Shown: positions 4,694 to 6,146 of the stretch, piece after piece | Numbering within the stretch: the first letter of the stretch is position 1 | Layout: each line of letters opens with the position of its first letter | Source: Planctomycetaceae bacterium | GTDB lineage: Bacteria; Planctomycetota; Planctomycetia; Pirellulales; Thermoguttaceae | DNA length: 6,146 bases | Assembly: GCA_003509805.1 (NCBI GenBank) | Contig: DOMV01000218.1 | Location: 1-6,146 of the forward strand | Reading direction: 5' to 3' | The notes under the pieces: generated by a model | What the model was told of the DNA's origin: nothing | Seen by the model: only the letters and a program-made list of their open reading frames with translations | The model's database searches: none | Translations under genes and position numbers: made by a program

Positions 4694-6079
4694 ATGATCC
4701 CGCTTCCCCGTCGAATCAGCCCTTCCGAAATTCTGAACAATATTCACAAGTCGATAGAACAGATGCTTTTTTTCAATCAACCGCCTTCCAACCGTCCCCG
4801 CGATCCGTCGATGTTTTTTCACGGTTGTTCCGGTTCGGAAGACGTCGATGGGACGCCCCCCGAACGATCGGTTTCCAGGGCTGCGACGGATGCCAGGGCG
4901 TCGATTGAGGACGCATTAAGCCTGGACGGCCCCCCGGATGTCCGGGTTGCGGTCGGCGACCGCGTTTATCAGTACCACGCCGGGAGCGGTTATTTCGGCC
5001 TTCAATCGCATCCGGAAGTGTTGGCGGCAACCTGCGAGGCGACCTTACGGTACGGTGTCGGAACGGCGACTTCGCGGGCTGCGTTCACTTCGCCGCCGGT
5101 CTTCGAGGTGGAACGCCGCATCGCCGATCTTTTCGGAAGCGCACGCGCTTTTTACACCTCATCGGGATACATCGGGAATCAAATTCTCGTCGACGCCCTT
5201 TGTGGAACGTTCGACCGGGTATTTATCGATGAAGCCTCGCACCACTCCCTTTTTGATGCCGCACGCAACATCCGGGCCGCGCGGTTTCGTCCGATTCCTT
5301 TCAAACATCGCTGCCCGGAAGACCTCCAGGAAAAGCTCGACGCCAATCTCCGATGGAACGAACGGCCGCTTGTACTGACGGACGGTTTGTTTTCACTTGT
5401 CGGAAGCATCGCTCCCGTCGACAGGTATGTGGAATTATTGTCCGAATACGAGGGCGCCTCGCTCTTGGTCGACGACGCTCACGGAATCGGCGTCTTGGGA
5501 CGAAGCGGCCGGGGAACGCTGGAACATTTCGGAATCGATCCGGCGACGGCGAACCGGACACGGGAAGATACGATCGATCCGTTCGGTTTGGCGGAAACCC
5601 ATCCGGTCAATCTCTATTTCAGCCTGAGCATGAGCAAGGCGGTCGGCGGATACGGCGGCGTCATTCCCGGAAGCGACACGTTCATCGAACGCCTCATGGA
5701 ACGGTCGAAAGTGTTCACCGGGGCAAGCGCGCCTCCAAGTCCGATTGCCGCGGCGACCGCCAAGGGGCTTGCCGTCCTGTTCGACGATTCGCAACTGCGC
5801 GATCGGCTTCGGGAAAGAAGCCGGTACCTGAAATCCCGATTAAGGGAGGATGGATTCGCACCCGGCGACTCTCCCGTCCCGATTGTCAACCTGACACTCG
5901 GTTCGGCTCTTAATATGCGCCGGGTCCAGAAAGGACTGTCCGAACGGGGATTCTTGATCGCTTACCTGCCGCGACACCCCGGCCTGGGTTCCGAAGGAAC
6001 GCTCCGAATCGCCGTTTTCGCGACCCACACGAACGAGATGATCGACTCGCTTGTCGAGGCCCTGCACGACATCGCATAG
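4694..6079 (+). CDS. PLP-dependent alpha-oxoamine synthase-like enzyme (aminotransferase class I/II fold, BioF/Kbl-like)
   Basis: A 461-residue cytoplasmic enzyme of the fold-type I PLP family. Relatives condense an amino acid with an acyl-CoA, as in 8-amino-7-oxononanoate synthase, glycine C-acetyltransferase and serine palmitoyltransferase. Visible core: DVRVAVGDRVYQYHAGSGYFGLQSHPEVL (82-110, stated as positions with its GYFGL and HPE motifs), YGVGTATSR (120-128), SSGYIGNQ (156-163), HHSLFDAAR with His183 as the ring-stacking His, VDDAHGIGVLG with Asp260 and His263, SMSKAVGGYGG with Lys315 as the Schiff-base Lys, and EGTLRIAVFATHT (434-446) with Arg438. All expected PLP residues are present. 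Unusual points are about 80 poorly conserved N-terminal residues before the core and a longer loop (281-307) between the Asp/His and Lys motifs. The true start may be ATG 4763 or 4811; none has a ribosome site. It stands alone, without biotin or threonine-catabolism genes, so its substrate is unknown. Confidence 0.88.
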   Translation: MIPLPRRISPSEILNNIHKSIEQMLFFNQPPSNRPRDPSMFFHGCSGSEDVDGTPPERSVSRAATDARASIEDALSLDGPPDVRVAVGDRVYQYHAGSGYFGLQSHPEVLAATCEATLRYGVGTATSRAAFTSPPVFEVERRIADLFGSARAFYTSSGYIGNQILVDALCGTFDRVFIDEASHHSLFDAARNIRAARFRPIPFKHRCPEDLQEKLDANLRWNERPLVLTDGLFSLVGSIAPVDRYVELLSEYEGASLLVDDAHGIGVLGRSGRGTLEHFGIDPATANRTREDTIDPFGLAETHPVNLYFSLSMSKAVGGYGGVIPGSDTFIERLMERSKVFTGASAPPSPIAAATAKGLAVLFDDSQLRDRLRERSRYLKSRLREDGFAPGDSPVPIVNLTLGSALNMRRVQKGLSERGFLIAYLPRHPGLGSEGTLRIAVFATHTNEMIDSLVEALHDIA

Positions 6080-6093
6080 GCCCACATCCGATT

Positions 6094-6146
6094 TATACCG
6101 TAAACGACCTGAAACTGTTCCCCCGCACAATCGCCTGCCGCTCGAA
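6094..6146 (-). repeat. 53-bp repeat, right copy, inverted, downstream of the PLP-enzyme gene
   Basis: Read on the minus strand it starts TTCGAGCGGCAGGCGAT at the window edge and ends CGTTTACGGTATA, 15 bases after the PLP-enzyme stop. It is identical to the left copy over both ends and 44/53 overall. The window stops at its outer end, so it may continue further and any flanking duplication cannot be examined. Read on the minus strand, TTC-first, its frame is open until a TAA overlapping the last bases. Confidence 0.75.

Noticed and set aside
4528..4740. 70-codon minus-strand frame crossing the left repeat and the start of the PLP-enzyme gene
   Set aside because: It overlaps the repeat and the neighbouring start, has no ribosome site or domain, and is not open over the corresponding part of the right repeat copy.
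4553..6146. Complete insertion sequence or integron cassette
   Set aside because: No transposase or integrase is encoded, the gene inside is a metabolic enzyme, and the right boundary is cut by the window end. Only the inverted repeats are supported.

Overview
The window most likely comes from a member of the Planctomycetota, of moderate GC content by eye. The strongest clue is the pair of a DUF1559 protein (pseudopilin-like N-terminus, C-terminal H-X9-DG motif) directly followed by a small lipoprotein with a carboxypeptidase-regulatory-like fold. This pair is a hallmark of planctomycete genomes. No RNA gene, CRISPR array, transposase, integrase or phage gene was found.

Layout: bases 1-91 are the noncoding 3' flank of the first gene and carry short AGTGGA heptamers. 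Three genes then lie on the minus strand and read right to left: the DUF1559 surface protein (4168-3023), the lipoprotein (2982-2569) and an exported GH127/GH146-type glycoside hydrolase (2464-92). The gaps are 40 and 104 bases, so they probably form one operon. A 525-base intergenic region (4169-4693) separates it from a divergent plus-strand gene. That gene (4694-6079) encodes a PLP-dependent enzyme of the alpha-oxoamine synthase group (BioF/Kbl-like).

How the parts may work together: all three minus-strand products carry export or membrane signals. They look like a cell-envelope set in which the hydrolase removes beta-L-arabinofuranosyl (or related) residues from a plant- or algal-type glycan, while the DUF1559 protein and lipoprotein are surface components of unknown job. 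A plausible promoter for this operon (TTGTTT-N17-TATAGT) lies at 4349-4321. Two near-identical TTTTGCGCA-type sites, 21 bp apart, sit just upstream of it, where an activator would bind. The PLP enzyme is probably cytoplasmic and has no obvious link to the glycan genes.

The least explained signal is a 53-bp repeat (44/53 identical) in inverted orientation on both sides of the PLP-enzyme gene (4553-4605 and 6094-6146). Its most conserved inner core recurs, 17 of 18 bases, in the lipoprotein-hydrolase gap (2506-2523). It could be a dispersed intergenic repeat, the ends of a gene cassette, or a shared regulatory or RNA element. The window stops exactly at the outer end of the second copy, so its true boundary cannot be seen.
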